Both the position numbers and the translations under genes were made by a program. 64,000 bases of DNA from Sphingobacteriales bacterium (GTDB taxonomy: Bacteria > Bacteroidota > Bacteroidia > Chitinophagales > Chitinophagaceae): assembly GCA_016219985.1 (NCBI GenBank), contig JACRJO010000036.1:1-64000 (forward strand), given 5' to 3'. Each line of letters starts with the position of its first letter. Position 1 is the first letter of the stretch. Below are positions 8,613-18,053 of this stretch, piece after piece. The notes beneath the pieces are model-generated. The model saw nothing but the letters and a program-made list of their open reading frames with translations. It had not been told where the DNA came from and did not search any database.

Positions 8613-9065
8613 ATGGAAAAAAGAATCATGCAGGAACGCAAACGCATTGCCCTGGTAGCCCACGATAACAAGAAAAAGGAACTGGTTGAATGGGCGGTTT
8701 ACAACAGGCAAATGCTTAAGAACCATTCCTTGTCGGCTACCGGCACCACGGGCGCCCTGCTCGAAAAGGCGCTGAACCAGCCGGTACACCGTTATCTCAG
8801 CGGGCCGCTGGGCGGGGATCAGCAGATTGGTGCCGCCATTTCGGAAGCGAAACTGGATATTCTTATTTTCTTCTGGGACCCGATGGAAGCGCAACCGCAT
8901 GACCCGGATATAAAAGCGCTGCTGCGGGTGGCGGCCACCTGGAATATACCGGTGGCCTGCGACCGCTCCACCGCCGATTTTATACTCACATCACCCCTGA
9001 TGTTCTCGAAATATGAATCCCTGCTTGCCGACTATTCGCTGTACACCAAAAGAAAGATTAAATAA
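8613..9065 (+). CDS. mgsA: Methylglyoxal synthase
   Basis: A 150-aa protein, the usual length. It converts dihydroxyacetone phosphate to methylglyoxal and phosphate, a bypass of lower glycolysis under phosphate limitation. The family signature is complete: IALVAHDNKK at the N-terminus, ATGTTG (phosphate binding), SGPLGGDQQIGA, and FFWDPMEAQPHDPDIKALLR with the catalytic aspartates. The second ATG (residue 6) is an alternative start. It lies 62 nt upstream of uvrB and may be cotranscribed with it. Confidence 0.95.
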   Translation: MEKRIMQERKRIALVAHDNKKKELVEWAVYNRQMLKNHSLSATGTTGALLEKALNQPVHRYLSGPLGGDQQIGAAISEAKLDILIFFWDPMEAQPHDPDIKALLRVAATWNIPVACDRSTADFILTSPLMFSKYESLLADYSLYTKRKIK

Positions 9066-9126
9066 AGAAACCCTGCCTTTTACATAATCTTTTACCCCTG
9101 CTCCGCGGGGTTGATTAAATTGCAAT

Positions 9127-11166
9127 ATGGCTTTTCAACTGCATACCCCTTTCCCGCCCGCCGGTGATCAGCCGGATGCAATCCGCCAACTGACCGAAGG
9201 AATACAGGAAGGCGAAAAATACCAGACCCTGCTGGGAGTGACCGGCAGCGGAAAGACCTATACTATTGCGAATGTGATTCAGAATACCCAACGTCCCACG
9301 CTGGTACTGACCCACAATAAAACCCTGGTAGCCCAGTTGTACGGGGAGTTCCGGCAATTCTTCCCGGAGAATGCGGTTGAATATTTTGTATCCTATTACG
9401 ATTATTACCAGCCCGAAGCCTACCTGCCGGTAAGCGATGTCTATATTGAAAAGGACCTGAGCATCAATGATGAGCTCGACAAACTCCGCCTGAGAGCTAC
9501 TTCCAGCCTGCTCAGCGGCCGCCGGGATATCATTGTAGTGGCTTCCGTGAGTTGTATCTACGGTATGGGGAATCCCACTGATTATGAAAACGGGATCATC
9601 CGGATCAGTAAGGGACAGACCATTTCCCGTCAGGCCTTCCTGCACTCGCTGGTGAATTCCCTCTACAACCGGACCACGATCGATTTTAACCGCGGTACGT
9701 TCCGGGTAAAGGGAGATACCGTTGATATAAACCTGCCGTACGTGGATTACGGATACCGGATCACTTTTTTTGGGGATGAGATTGAAGAAGTTGAAAGCAT
9801 TGATGTGGTAACTGCCAAACGGATTGCGAAAATGGAAAACGCCGCGATCTTCCCGGCCAATCTCTATGTGGCGCCCAAGGATATCCTGCAGCAAGTGCTT
9901 TATGAAATACAGGATGAGGTAAACGTGCAGGCAGAATATTTTAAAAAAGAAGGAAAATACATTGAAGCGCAGCGGCTCAGCGAACGGGTGAATTACGACA
10001 TCGAAATGATCCGGGAACTGGGTTATTGCAACGGGATCGAAAACTATTCCCGTTTCTTCGACCGCCGCCGCCCGGGGACCCGGCCTTTCTGCCTGCTGGA
10101 TTATTTCCCGAAGGACTACCTGATGATCATTGATGAAAGTCACCAGACCATTCCCCAGGTGAGCGGGATGTATGGTGGCGACCGAAGCCGCAAACTCATC
10201 CTGGTGGATTATGGTTTCCGCCTGCCTTCCGCACTGGATAACCGGCCGCTAAATTTTCATGAATTTGAATCACTGACCAACCAGGTCATCTTTGTCTCTG
10301 CCACCCCCGATGATTATGAACTGGAAAAATGCGGGGGCGTGGTGGTCGAGCAGGTAGTCCGGCCCACCGGTTTATTAGACCCGCCGATCGAGATTCGTCC
10401 CAGTGTTAACCAGATCGATGACCTGCTGGATGAAATTGATAAACGCGTGAAATCGGGAGACCGGGTGCTGGTTACCACCCTCACCAAACGGATGGCGGAA
10501 GAAATGGATAAATACCTCCACAAGATCAATATTAAATCGAAATATATCCACAGTGAGGTGGATACGCTGGACCGGGTCGAGATCCTGCGGGAGCTGAGAC
10601 TGGGAAAAATTGATGTGCTCGTGGGGGTGAATTTATTAAGAGAAGGGCTGGACTTGCCGGAAGTATCACTGGTGGCCATACTGGATGCCGATAAGGAGGG
10701 TTTTCTCCGGAATGAAAAATCCCTTACCCAGACAGCCGGGCGGGCTGCCCGTAATATAAACGGACTGGTCATTTTTTACGCAGATAAAATGACCGACAGC
10801 ATGCGGAAGACCATCGACGAAACCGACCGCCGCAGGGAAAAACAAATAGCCTACAATATTGAACATGGCATTACTCCCAAAACCGTGATCAAATCCACCC
10901 GGGATGTGTTTGCCCAGACATCCGTCCTGGATATCAAAGGATATGATCCGGCCAATCCCTATGCATTGGCCCCTGACGGGGAACTGGTAACGGCAGCCGC
11001 CGAGGAACAGGCCGTGTACACGACCATCCCCCAAATGGAAAAAGCCCTCGGTAAAGTCAAAAAGGAAATGGAGAAAGCCGCCAGGGACCTGGATTTCATG
11101 GAAGCAGCCCGGCTGAGAGATGAGATGTTCCGGATGCAGAAACAATTAGAAGAAATGAAAAAATAG
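9127..11166 (+). CDS. uvrB: Excinuclease ABC subunit B
   Basis: A 679-aa protein, full length for UvrB, the damage-verifying helicase of nucleotide excision repair that receives DNA from UvrA and recruits UvrC. It shows Walker A GVTGSGKTYT, the beta-hairpin region with YYDYYQPEAYLP, DEAD-like IIDESH, motif VLVGVNLLREGLDLPEVS, and motif VI QTAGRAARN. The C-terminal UVR domain (MEKAARDLDFMEAARLRDEM) contacts UvrC. A promoter-like TAAATTG lies just before the ATG. Confidence 0.97.
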   Translation: MAFQLHTPFPPAGDQPDAIRQLTEGIQEGEKYQTLLGVTGSGKTYTIANVIQNTQRPTLVLTHNKTLVAQLYGEFRQFFPENAVEYFVSYYDYYQPEAYLPVSDVYIEKDLSINDELDKLRLRATSSLLSGRRDIIVVASVSCIYGMGNPTDYENGIIRISKGQTISRQAFLHSLVNSLYNRTTIDFNRGTFRVKGDTVDINLPYVDYGYRITFFGDEIEEVESIDVVTAKRIAKMENAAIFPANLYVAPKDILQQVLYEIQDEVNVQAEYFKKEGKYIEAQRLSERVNYDIEMIRELGYCNGIENYSRFFDRRRPGTRPFCLLDYFPKDYLMIIDESHQTIPQVSGMYGGDRSRKLILVDYGFRLPSALDNRPLNFHEFESLTNQVIFVSATPDDYELEKCGGVVVEQVVRPTGLLDPPIEIRPSVNQIDDLLDEIDKRVKSGDRVLVTTLTKRMAEEMDKYLHKINIKSKYIHSEVDTLDRVEILRELRLGKIDVLVGVNLLREGLDLPEVSLVAILDADKEGFLRNEKSLTQTAGRAARNINGLVIFYADKMTDSMRKTIDETDRRREKQIAYNIEHGITPKTVIKSTRDVFAQTSVLDIKGYDPANPYALAPDGELVTAAAEEQAVYTTIPQMEKALGKVKKEMEKAARDLDFMEAARLRDEMFRMQKQLEEMKK

Positions 11167-11234
11167 GGCTCGTAGTTTTACGAGTTCCTGGCGAGTATTA
11201 GTGCCCGATTTCCTCAAATAGCCATGCTCAAACC

Positions 11235-11265
11235 TTGCAGAAAGCGCCTCCCCGCAATACCTTAG
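11235..11265 (+). promoter_or_regulatory. Bacteroidota promoter for the gene at 11313
   Basis: TTG at 11235-11237 and TACCTTAG at 11258-11265 are separated by exactly 20 nt, the usual -33/-7 spacing. The -7 box departs from TAnnTTTG at one base. The same TACCTTAG word precedes polA. Confidence 0.5.
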
Positions 11266-11312
11266 CACTGTTATCCGAGAAACCAATTTTTTAAAATCCA
11301 ATACATCCGTTT

Positions 11313-11585
11313 ATGAAAAGACGCGTTCGTAAAATCGCCAACTTTTTTGCCTTTAACCTTTTGTTTTTCGCTCTCTACCTGAACTTTATCCACAGGGATA
11401 AATCCATCAGTGCAGCAGGTACGCCGGTTAATCCGTCAACAGAAGCCTTCAGTGGAACCATCCTGGTTGACAATACCAATTCCTCCCTGCAAAAAAAGAA
11501 TGAAACCGCCGTAGTGGTGGTAAAAGAGCAGAAGGCAACGGTGAAAACTGACAATAACGCAGCCCTCCGGCTGTCCATAAACTAA
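11313..11585 (+). CDS. Small single-pass membrane or exported protein, unknown function
   Basis: A 90-aa protein. A basic N-terminus (MKRRVRKIANFF) is followed by one hydrophobic helix (residues of about 10-25) and a polar, valine- and lysine-containing tail (VVVVKEQKATVKT). I do not recognise a family. It has its own promoter box upstream and a perfect terminator downstream, and A/T-rich spacing before the ATG, which supports it being a real gene. The tail would lie in the periplasm if the helix is an anchor. Confidence 0.6.
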   Translation: MKRRVRKIANFFAFNLLFFALYLNFIHRDKSISAAGTPVNPSTEAFSGTILVDNTNSSLQKKNETAVVVVKEQKATVKTDNNAALRLSIN

Positions 11586-11609
11586 GCTAAGCAGCGTTAA
11601 CATAACAGT

Positions 11610-11640
11610 AAACCCCGGCCTGCAGCGCCGGGGTTTTTTA
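11610..11640 (+). terminator. Rho-independent terminator
   Basis: AACCCCGGC and GCCGGGGTT pair perfectly around a short loop, followed by TTTTTT. Confidence 0.9.
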
Positions 11641-11697
11641 TGTGCAGGCTCCGAACTGACATCTGTCAACTAAGTCCTGAAATCTTACCTTAGTGGC

Positions 11698-14550
11698 ATG
11701 GATAAACGTGTATTTCTCCTCGACGCCTTCGCCCTGGTATTCCGGGCCTACTATGCCCTTATCCGCAATCCCAGGCTGACTTCCAAGGGCAAGAACACCA
11801 ATGCCCAGTTTGGTTTTACCAATGCCCTGGTGGAACTGATCAATAAACGAAAGCCATCCCATATGGCGGTTTGTTTTGATACTTCTGCTCCCACCGAACG
11901 GCATACCGATTTCGCGGATTACAAGGCCAACCGTCAGGAAACGCCGGAAGACATCCTCGCGGCTGTCCCCGATATTAAAAAAATTATTGAGGGATTTAAT
12001 ATCCCGATCATCGCTAAAGACGGGTACGAGGCGGATGATGTGATCGGCACCCTCAGCAAACAGGCGGAGAAAGCCGGTTACGAAGTGTACATGGTGACAC
12101 CGGACAAGGATTACGGGCAATTGGTTTCCCAAAAAATAAAAATATACAAACCCGCCTACCAGGGCAATGATGCGGAGATCCTCGGCCCCGAAGAAATATG
12201 CGCCAAATGGAATATCAAAGAAGTAAGCCAGGTGGTGGATATGCTGGGGATGATGGGTGATGCCGTGGACAATATTCCGGGTATCCCGGGAGTGGGTGAA
12301 AAAACCGCTGCCAAATTCCTGGCCGAATACGGTACGCTGGAAAATACCCTGGCCAATGCAGACAAGATCAAGGGAGCCATGGGGGAGAAAGTGAGGAAGG
12401 GAATGGAAATGGCCGTTCTTTCCAAAAAACTGGCAACCATCATCACCCATGTCCCGGTGGAGTTTCACGAAGAGGATTTTAAACTGAAAGACTGGAACAA
12501 AGAGAAGCTCAAAGAAATTTTCAGCGAACTCGAATTCCGCACCCTCGGCAAACGGTTGCTGGGTGAGGAATTCGCCGTGGGCGCCCCTTCAACTACGGCA
12601 ACTGCCAAAGAAATTCCGCAGGGTGTTCAAACGGATCTGTTCGGGAATATCATTGAAGCGCCGGCCAGCGCTGCCGCGAAAAATGAAGGAGCCGATAATG
12701 AAGACCATGGCCCTTCCCTGTCGGTTGAACATAATATCAGCAATACCCCGCACGAATACAAAGCGATCGAAGGCGAGGCGGCCATCAAAAAACTGGTAAG
12801 CGAACTGAAGAAACACCGGGAGATTTGCTTTGATACAGAAACAACCGGTATTGATGCCAATGATGCCGAGCTGGTTGGTCTGAGTTTTTCCGTTAAGCCC
12901 GGTGAAGCGTATTATGTACCCTGCCCGGCCGACCAGCACAAAACAAAAGCCATCCTGGCGCTTTTCGAACCCCTGTTTGCGGATCCGGGAAAAACCTGGA
13001 TCGGTCAGAATACCAAGTATGATCTTTTAATACTGAAATGGTATGGCGTTGAACCGGCCGGCAAACTCTTTGACACAATGCTGGCGCATTATGTCATCGA
13101 ACCGGATGGCAAAAGAAGCATGGACCTGCTCAGTGAAAAATACCTCGGGTATGAGCCCGTTCATATCGAAGAACTGATCGGCAAAAAAGGGAAGGCCCAG
13201 GGCACGATGCGGGAGGTGGAACTGGAAAAGATAAAAGAATATGCCGGGGAGGATGCCGACATCACCCTGCAGCTGAAAAATGTGTTCACCCCGCTGCTGA
13301 AAGAAAAAGAAGTGGAAAAGGTTTTTAATGAAGTGGAGAACCCCCTTGTGAAAGTGCTGGTCGATATGGAGTTTGAAGGGATCCGGATCGATGTGGACTT
13401 CCTGAATGATTATTCAAAAGAACTGGAAAAGGATGCGAAGCGGGCAGAGGAGAGTGTGTACAAACAGGCGGGGGTGCGTTTTAACCTCGCTTCTCCAAAA
13501 CAATTGGGCGAAGTGCTGTTTGACAAACTGAAACTGGATCCTTCCGCTAAAAAAACCAAGACCGGGCAGTACCAGACAGGGGAAGATGTGTTGCTGAAAC
13601 TGGCGGCGAAAGGAAACCCGATCGTGGATGATATCCTGGCCTTCCGGGAACTGACCAAATTGAAATCCACCTATGTGGATGCCCTCCCCCTCCTGATCAA
13701 TAAAAAAACAGGCAGGGTGCATACCACGTACGGGCAGGCCGTGGCCGTAACGGGAAGGCTGGCCAGCAACAATCCCAACCTGCAGAATATCCCGGTGCGG
13801 ACCGAAAGGGGCAAGGAGATCCGCAAAGCGTTTATACCAAGGGATAACAAACATGTTTTATTGTCGGCCGACTATTCACAGATTGAATTGCGCATTGTGG
13901 CCGCGATCAGCGGTGACCCGAATATGTGCAAGGCCTTTAAAGAAGGCACCGATATACATACCGCCACCGCGGCAAGGGTGTATAATGTACCGGAAAAAGA
14001 AGTGACCAAGGAAATGCGGTACAAGGCCAAGAGTGTCAACTTCGGTATCATCTACGGCCAGGGCGCTTTCGGGCTGGCCGATAATCTCGGCATCACCCGC
14101 ACCGAAGCCAAAGAGATCATTGATAACTATAAAAAAGAATTTCCCGGTATCCAGCAGTACATGGATGATACCATCAACTATGCCCGGGAACAGGGTTTTG
14201 TACAAACCCTGATGGGAAGAAAGCGCTGGTTACGGGACATCAATTCATCGAATTTTACCGTCCGGGGTTTTGCGGAACGAAACGCGATCAATTCCCCCAT
14301 CCAGGGTACCGCGGCGGATATGATCAAACTGGCCATGCAGAAAGTGCATGCAGCAATGGAAAAAGCAAAAATGAAAAGCCGGATGATCCTGCAGGTACAC
14401 GATGAACTGGTCTTTGATGCCCTGAAAACCGAAGCGCATGAACTGAAACCCCTGATCATCGAAAACATGGAGGGGGCCCTGCCCCTGCCGCATAAAGTAC
14501 CGGTGATCGCGGAATGCGGGGAAGGACATAACTGGCTGGAAGCGCATTAA
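11698..14550 (+). CDS. polA: DNA polymerase I
   Basis: A 950-aa protein with all three PolA domains. Residues of about 1-300 are the 5'-3' flap nuclease (LLDAFALVFRAYYAL, EADDVIGTL, TPDKDYGQLV, and the helix-hairpin-helix PGVGEKTAAK). Residues of about 370-560 are the proofreading exonuclease, with the metal-binding pair intact in CFDTETTGID. The C-terminal polymerase has DYSQIELRI (motif A), RYKAKSVNFGIIYG (motif B) and LQVHDELVF (motif C). It fills repair gaps and removes Okazaki primers. A linker of about 60 residues (300-370) is poorly conserved. A box TACCTTAG ends four bases before the ATG. Confidence 0.97.
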   Translation: MDKRVFLLDAFALVFRAYYALIRNPRLTSKGKNTNAQFGFTNALVELINKRKPSHMAVCFDTSAPTERHTDFADYKANRQETPEDILAAVPDIKKIIEGFNIPIIAKDGYEADDVIGTLSKQAEKAGYEVYMVTPDKDYGQLVSQKIKIYKPAYQGNDAEILGPEEICAKWNIKEVSQVVDMLGMMGDAVDNIPGIPGVGEKTAAKFLAEYGTLENTLANADKIKGAMGEKVRKGMEMAVLSKKLATIITHVPVEFHEEDFKLKDWNKEKLKEIFSELEFRTLGKRLLGEEFAVGAPSTTATAKEIPQGVQTDLFGNIIEAPASAAAKNEGADNEDHGPSLSVEHNISNTPHEYKAIEGEAAIKKLVSELKKHREICFDTETTGIDANDAELVGLSFSVKPGEAYYVPCPADQHKTKAILALFEPLFADPGKTWIGQNTKYDLLILKWYGVEPAGKLFDTMLAHYVIEPDGKRSMDLLSEKYLGYEPVHIEELIGKKGKAQGTMREVELEKIKEYAGEDADITLQLKNVFTPLLKEKEVEKVFNEVENPLVKVLVDMEFEGIRIDVDFLNDYSKELEKDAKRAEESVYKQAGVRFNLASPKQLGEVLFDKLKLDPSAKKTKTGQYQTGEDVLLKLAAKGNPIVDDILAFRELTKLKSTYVDALPLLINKKTGRVHTTYGQAVAVTGRLASNNPNLQNIPVRTERGKEIRKAFIPRDNKHVLLSADYSQIELRIVAAISGDPNMCKAFKEGTDIHTATAARVYNVPEKEVTKEMRYKAKSVNFGIIYGQGAFGLADNLGITRTEAKEIIDNYKKEFPGIQQYMDDTINYAREQGFVQTLMGRKRWLRDINSSNFTVRGFAERNAINSPIQGTAADMIKLAMQKVHAAMEKAKMKSRMILQVHDELVFDALKTEAHELKPLIIENMEGALPLPHKVPVIAECGEGHNWLEAH

Positions 14551-14589
14551 TTTTTTTCCGGGGTCAGGGTTTATCGGAAAGGTTATGCA

Positions 14590-14597
14590 TAAGTTTG
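14590..14597 (+). promoter_or_regulatory. Exact TAnnTTTG box seven bases before a start codon
   Basis: TAAGTTTG is an exact -7 match; the ATG at 14605 follows after seven bases. No TTTG is visible 20 nt upstream. If used, the transcript would be leaderless or nearly so. Confidence 0.45.
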
Positions 14598-14604
14598 CAG
14601 TCTT

Positions 14605-15279
14605 ATGCAGCCCGTAATCTATTATTGTTATGATGCTTATTGCGGATGGTGTTACGGTTTCAGCCCGGTAATAAAAAAAATAGCAGAAGCCTGGAAAGAT
14701 AAAATTTCCTTTGAAGTACTTTCCGGCGGAATGATACCCAAAGAATCCGCGAGGCCTGTCGGGGTACTGGCAGGTTATATCAGCGGGGCCTATAAAACCG
14801 TGGAGGAATTAACCGGCATCCGGTTCGGGGAGGATTATCTCTGGCATATTTTCAACCCGGACCAGAGCGACTGGATCCAGCACTCGGAAAAATCAGCTGC
14901 CGCCCTCTGCATTTTCAAAGAAATACATCCCGACCGGCAGGTGGCTTTTGCAGCTGACCTGCAGTATGCGCTGCATTACGAAGGCCGGGACCTCACGGAT
15001 GATGAAGCCTACCGGCACCTCCTGGTCCGCTATGGTATTCCTGAAGAAACATTTTACTCCCGGCTCAACAGCGAAGAATATACCGAAAAGGCGCGCTATG
15101 AATTTGCCCTTTGCAAACAACTGCAGGTAACCGGCTTTCCCCAGGTACTGATCCGGGTGGACAAGCAAAAATTTTACCTGCTGGCCAAAGGCTATACGGA
15201 TTACGATACGTTGAATAAACGGGTCCTCGCTGTTTGGGAAGAAATACAAACCGGAGAAGAAAAAAAACAAACTTATTGA
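14605..15279 (+). CDS. DsbA-family thioredoxin-fold protein
   Basis: A 224-aa protein without a signal peptide, so cytoplasmic. The opening IYYCYDAYCGWCYGFSPV carries a CGWC redox motif at the end of the first strand, as in FrnE/DsbA-like oxidoreductases; the helical insertion and the cis-proline strand (VTGFPQVLIRVDKQKFYL) follow the DSBA fold. The substrate is unknown; it may act in thiol redox balance. Its stop is one base before the ATG of the sugar kinase, so the two are surely cotranscribed. Confidence 0.82.
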   Translation: MQPVIYYCYDAYCGWCYGFSPVIKKIAEAWKDKISFEVLSGGMIPKESARPVGVLAGYISGAYKTVEELTGIRFGEDYLWHIFNPDQSDWIQHSEKSAAALCIFKEIHPDRQVAFAADLQYALHYEGRDLTDDEAYRHLLVRYGIPEETFYSRLNSEEYTEKARYEFALCKQLQVTGFPQVLIRVDKQKFYLLAKGYTDYDTLNKRVLAVWEEIQTGEEKKQTY

Positions 15280-15280
15280 T

Positions 15281-16201
15281 ATGATACTCACGATTACACT
15301 GAACCCCTGTATTGATAAAAGTTCGCGGGCGGAAAAACTAAAACCGGAAAGCAAACTTCGCTGCACGGAAGTGGTCAATGAGCCCGGGGGCGGCGGCATT
15401 AATGTCAGCAAAGCCCTGAAAAGGCTGGAGACCCCTTCGGTCGCCTTGTTCCCGGCGGGCGGACATAACGGGAATATGCTTTGTTCCCTGCTGAGAGAAG
15501 AAGGCATTCTTTTTCACGCCGTGGACAGTAAGGTGGAAACAAGGGAAAACTGGATCGTACTGGAAACCTCCACCAATAACCAGTACCGGTTTACCTTTCC
15601 CGGCCGTGAAGTACTGGAAGAAACCATCAAGACCCTGGTGGACCAGATCCGTTCTTTTGCCCCGAGCTATGTAGTAGCCAGTGGCAGCCTGCCTCCCGGT
15701 TTGCCGGACTATTTTTACGGGCTGATCGTAAAGAACGCTTCCGCCGTTGGTGCCAAATGTATCGTGGATACCAGTGGCCCAGCCTTGCAGGCCTTAAAGG
15801 GAAAAAATGCCTACCTGATCAAACCCAATATCGGGGAACTTTGTAAGATGCTCAATGTGGACTGGCTGGATAAAGAAGAAGTGCCGGATGCGGCCCAGCA
15901 GGCGATCCGGGATGGGTTCGCGGAAATCATGGTGGTATCCATGGGATCCCTGGGCGCCTGGCTGGTAAGCAACGAAAAACGGTATTTTGTGGAAGCGCCC
16001 CCGGTGGAAAAGAAAAGTACTGTAGGCGCCGGTGACAGTATGGTGGCCGGGATTACCTATTCCCTGCAAAGAGGAAAAAAATTATGGGAAGCCATCCAGT
16101 TCGGCGTGGCCTGTGGCAGCGCCGCGACGATGAATGACGGAACCCAGTTGTTTAACAAGGCAGATGCAGAACGGCTCTTTACCATTATCAATGAAAAATG
16201 A
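15281..16201 (+). CDS. pfkB: PfkB-family hexose-phosphate kinase (1-phosphofructokinase / 6-phosphofructokinase II type)
   Basis: A 306-aa protein of the ribokinase fold. It begins MILTITLNPCIDKS, typical of PfkB/FruK/LacC; it has the first PfkB signature near GGGGINVSKAL, SGSLPPGLPDYFY, and the second signature with the catalytic base and anion hole in TVGAGDSMVAG. It phosphorylates a sugar phosphate with ATP; whether this is fructose-6-P, fructose-1-P or tagatose-6-P cannot be decided from sequence alone. No PTS genes are nearby, which favours the 6-phosphofructokinase II role. Its end overlaps the haemoglobin start by 11 nt. Confidence 0.88.
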   Translation: MILTITLNPCIDKSSRAEKLKPESKLRCTEVVNEPGGGGINVSKALKRLETPSVALFPAGGHNGNMLCSLLREEGILFHAVDSKVETRENWIVLETSTNNQYRFTFPGREVLEETIKTLVDQIRSFAPSYVVASGSLPPGLPDYFYGLIVKNASAVGAKCIVDTSGPALQALKGKNAYLIKPNIGELCKMLNVDWLDKEEVPDAAQQAIRDGFAEIMVVSMGSLGAWLVSNEKRYFVEAPPVEKKSTVGAGDSMVAGITYSLQRGKKLWEAIQFGVACGSAATMNDGTQLFNKADAERLFTIINEK

Positions 16202-16577
16202 TATACAAAACAAGGAAGACCTGCTGAAACTGGTTACCCGCTTTTATGAAAAATTACTGGCAGATCCTTCGGTCAGCTATTTATTCACGGAAGTGGCAAA
16301 GATCGACCTGGCCCATCACCTGCCCGTATTGGTTGATTTCTGGGATAATCTATTATTCCAGTCGGATACCTACCGGAAAAATGCCCTGCAGCCCCATCTT
16401 CTTTTACACCAGCAATCCCCGCTGAAAAAAGAACATTTTGATACCTGGCTCCGGTATTTCAACGAATCAGTGGATGAATTATTCGAAGGAGAGAAAGCCT
16501 TCCTGGCCAGGGAAAGAGCTACCAGCATCGCCACCATTATGCAGATTAAAATCATCCAGTCAGGAAAAAATCTTTAG
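16191..16577 (+). CDS. Group III truncated haemoglobin
   Basis: A 128-aa protein starting at the ATG at 16191, which overlaps the end of the kinase gene; the longer frame from 16134 would only read the kinase C-terminus in another phase. The globin pattern is LVTRFYEKLLADPSVSYLF, then LPVLVDFWDNLLF, the proximal histidine in HLLLHQQSPL, and FDTWLRYFNESVDELFEG, all as in group III (TrHbP) globins. These bind O2 or NO and are linked to respiration under low oxygen or nitrosative stress. It is translationally coupled to the kinase and ends at a terminator. Confidence 0.87.
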   Translation: MKNDIQNKEDLLKLVTRFYEKLLADPSVSYLFTEVAKIDLAHHLPVLVDFWDNLLFQSDTYRKNALQPHLLLHQQSPLKKEHFDTWLRYFNESVDELFEGEKAFLARERATSIATIMQIKIIQSGKNL

Positions 16578-16587
16578 TCCATAACAT

Positions 16588-16618
16588 AAAACCCGGATGA
16601 TCGCCCGGGTTTTGTTTT
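16588..16618. terminator. Bidirectional terminator between convergent genes
   Basis: AAAACCCGG-atgatcgc-CCGGGTTTT followed by GTTTT; the A-run on the other side lets it serve the leftward gene as well. Confidence 0.82.
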
Positions 16619-16620
16619 AA

Positions 16621-17499
16621 TTATTCCTTTTTCGTTTTTTCCATGGGAAGCTCCGGTATCCGGCTCCATTCCTGCATGGACCCGTCATATACTCTCATAT
16701 TATAACCTATTGCGCGCCCGGCGAGGTATAGTACACTCGCTGTTTGCCCGATAAAACAATAAGCCACCACTTCCTTATTTTTATCCGGCAACACCTGTAT
16801 GAAGCGGTTCAGCAGGCTGTCCGCCGGTTTGATGGAATTCGTTGAATCGACCATATCCGGGTAGGGCAGGTTGAGGGCCCCACTGATATGCCCGTCCCGG
16901 GGATTGCCGGTCGGGTCCCCGTCATAAAAACGTTTCAGCCGGGCATCCACCACTTCAGTGGTATGTTTTTCAAGCGCCCCGAGTACATATTCTTTATCCA
17001 CCAGCACCGGGTTGATGCTGCCGGCCACAAAATTTCCTTTCTTATAAACAGGCAGCGCTGCCGTAACCGGGTAGCCGGCTTTTTTCCAAGCCTGCAAGCC
17101 CCCGTTCAGGTAATAGACCTGTCCTTTTAATCCCAGGTACTCGAGGGTCAGGAACATCCGGGCCGTGATGCTTACGTCGCTCCAATTATGACATAGTACG
17201 ATCCGGGAATCTTTATTGATGCCCAATTGCTGCAACACCTTTGTAGCCCCCGCCGGATCGGGCGGATTATACGTGCCTTCAGGTGAATTAAAGGTCAGCC
17301 AGTCGGGCCAGAGATAGCGGGCGCCTTCTATATGCTCCTTTTCATAGTCCAGTTTTAAAAAGGCTGGTTGCACAATGACGAGCCCGGGGTCGTTCCGGTG
17401 TTCATTGAGCCATTGCGGCGAAACGATAATACCCTGCGCACTGATCGTTGTAATGCCGGCCAGCAATACCGCTGCCGGAAGCAGCCAGATTTTTCTCAT
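16621..17499 (-). CDS. Periplasmic two-domain rhodanese (sulfurtransferase)
   Basis: A 292-aa protein with a signal peptide (cleavage near TISAQG). There are two rhodanese domains, residues of about 30-145 (VSPQWLNEHRNDPGLVIV, EGARYLWP) and about 160-285. The second contains the catalytic loop cysteine in VVAYCFIGQTAS; the first also has a cysteine at the equivalent strand end (VLCHNWSDVS). Such proteins move sulfane sulfur from thiosulfate or 3-mercaptopyruvate to an acceptor such as cyanide or a thiol. YDGDPTGNPRDGHISGALNLP fits the thiosulfate sulfurtransferase group. It stands alone. Confidence 0.88.
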   Translation of the reverse strand: MRKIWLLPAAVLLAGITTISAQGIIVSPQWLNEHRNDPGLVIVQPAFLKLDYEKEHIEGARYLWPDWLTFNSPEGTYNPPDPAGATKVLQQLGINKDSRIVLCHNWSDVSITARMFLTLEYLGLKGQVYYLNGGLQAWKKAGYPVTAALPVYKKGNFVAGSINPVLVDKEYVLGALEKHTTEVVDARLKRFYDGDPTGNPRDGHISGALNLPYPDMVDSTNSIKPADSLLNRFIQVLPDKNKEVVAYCFIGQTASVLYLAGRAIGYNMRVYDGSMQEWSRIPELPMEKTKKE

Positions 17500-17634
17500 A
17501 TCCCTTTTTTTAAAGGGTAAAGTTAAACCCCATTTGCTTGTTCATGCGCCCTGTTTTATAAGCGGTATAATAAATCAGGCCGCTGTATTTTGTGCGTATT
17601 TCAGCTTGCAGTTTTGTTTCAGCAGCTATCCCGG

Positions 17635-18021
17635 TCATTTACAGGATGATACCGCAATACCATAAGGGTAGGTTTGGGCCTGCATGATCCTGTTCTTAAC
17701 CGCCGGGTCGTCCTGCATAAACTGCAACGCTTCCTTTTCATCTTTAGCATAAAAGATCACCAGTCCCATCATCGCGGGGTTGTCCAGTGGCAAATCCGTT
17801 CTTCCGGCCAACACGACTTTTCCCGCTTCTTTCATTTTAACAAGCCGCTGGAAATGTTCTCCCACAATGGCCTGGTCCCCCGGACTCCAGTTCTTTTCAT
17901 CCTTATACTTATCCGTCAGCGTAAGAATACCCAGCCATTCTTGGGGTTTGGCAGCGGTGCTGTCCTGGGCCATTCCCTGCAAAGTGAAAAATACAGCCAG
18001 GGTAAAAAGTAAGTTCTTCAT
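17635..18021 (-). CDS. Exported YciI-like protein
   Basis: A 128-aa protein with a signal peptide (LQGMAQDS). The mature domain has the YciI dimeric alpha-beta-barrel pattern: GEHFQRLVKMKEAGKVVLAG, then MGLVIFYAKDEKEALQFMQDDPAV. The YciI His-Asp pair is represented by the early GEHF histidine and the DDP aspartates. The role is unknown. An exported YciI is less usual than the cytoplasmic form. Confidence 0.75.
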   Translation of the reverse strand: MKNLLFTLAVFFTLQGMAQDSTAAKPQEWLGILTLTDKYKDEKNWSPGDQAIVGEHFQRLVKMKEAGKVVLAGRTDLPLDNPAMMGLVIFYAKDEKEALQFMQDDPAVKNRIMQAQTYPYGIAVSSCK

Positions 18022-18053
18022 AAATAAATTAAGGTTTAAAATTCATTTATCGT

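Noticed and set aside
9115..10143. A 342-codon minus-strand frame opposite uvrB
   Set aside because: It lies wholly inside uvrB, and its product has no family features; it is the mirror of codon usage on the other strand.
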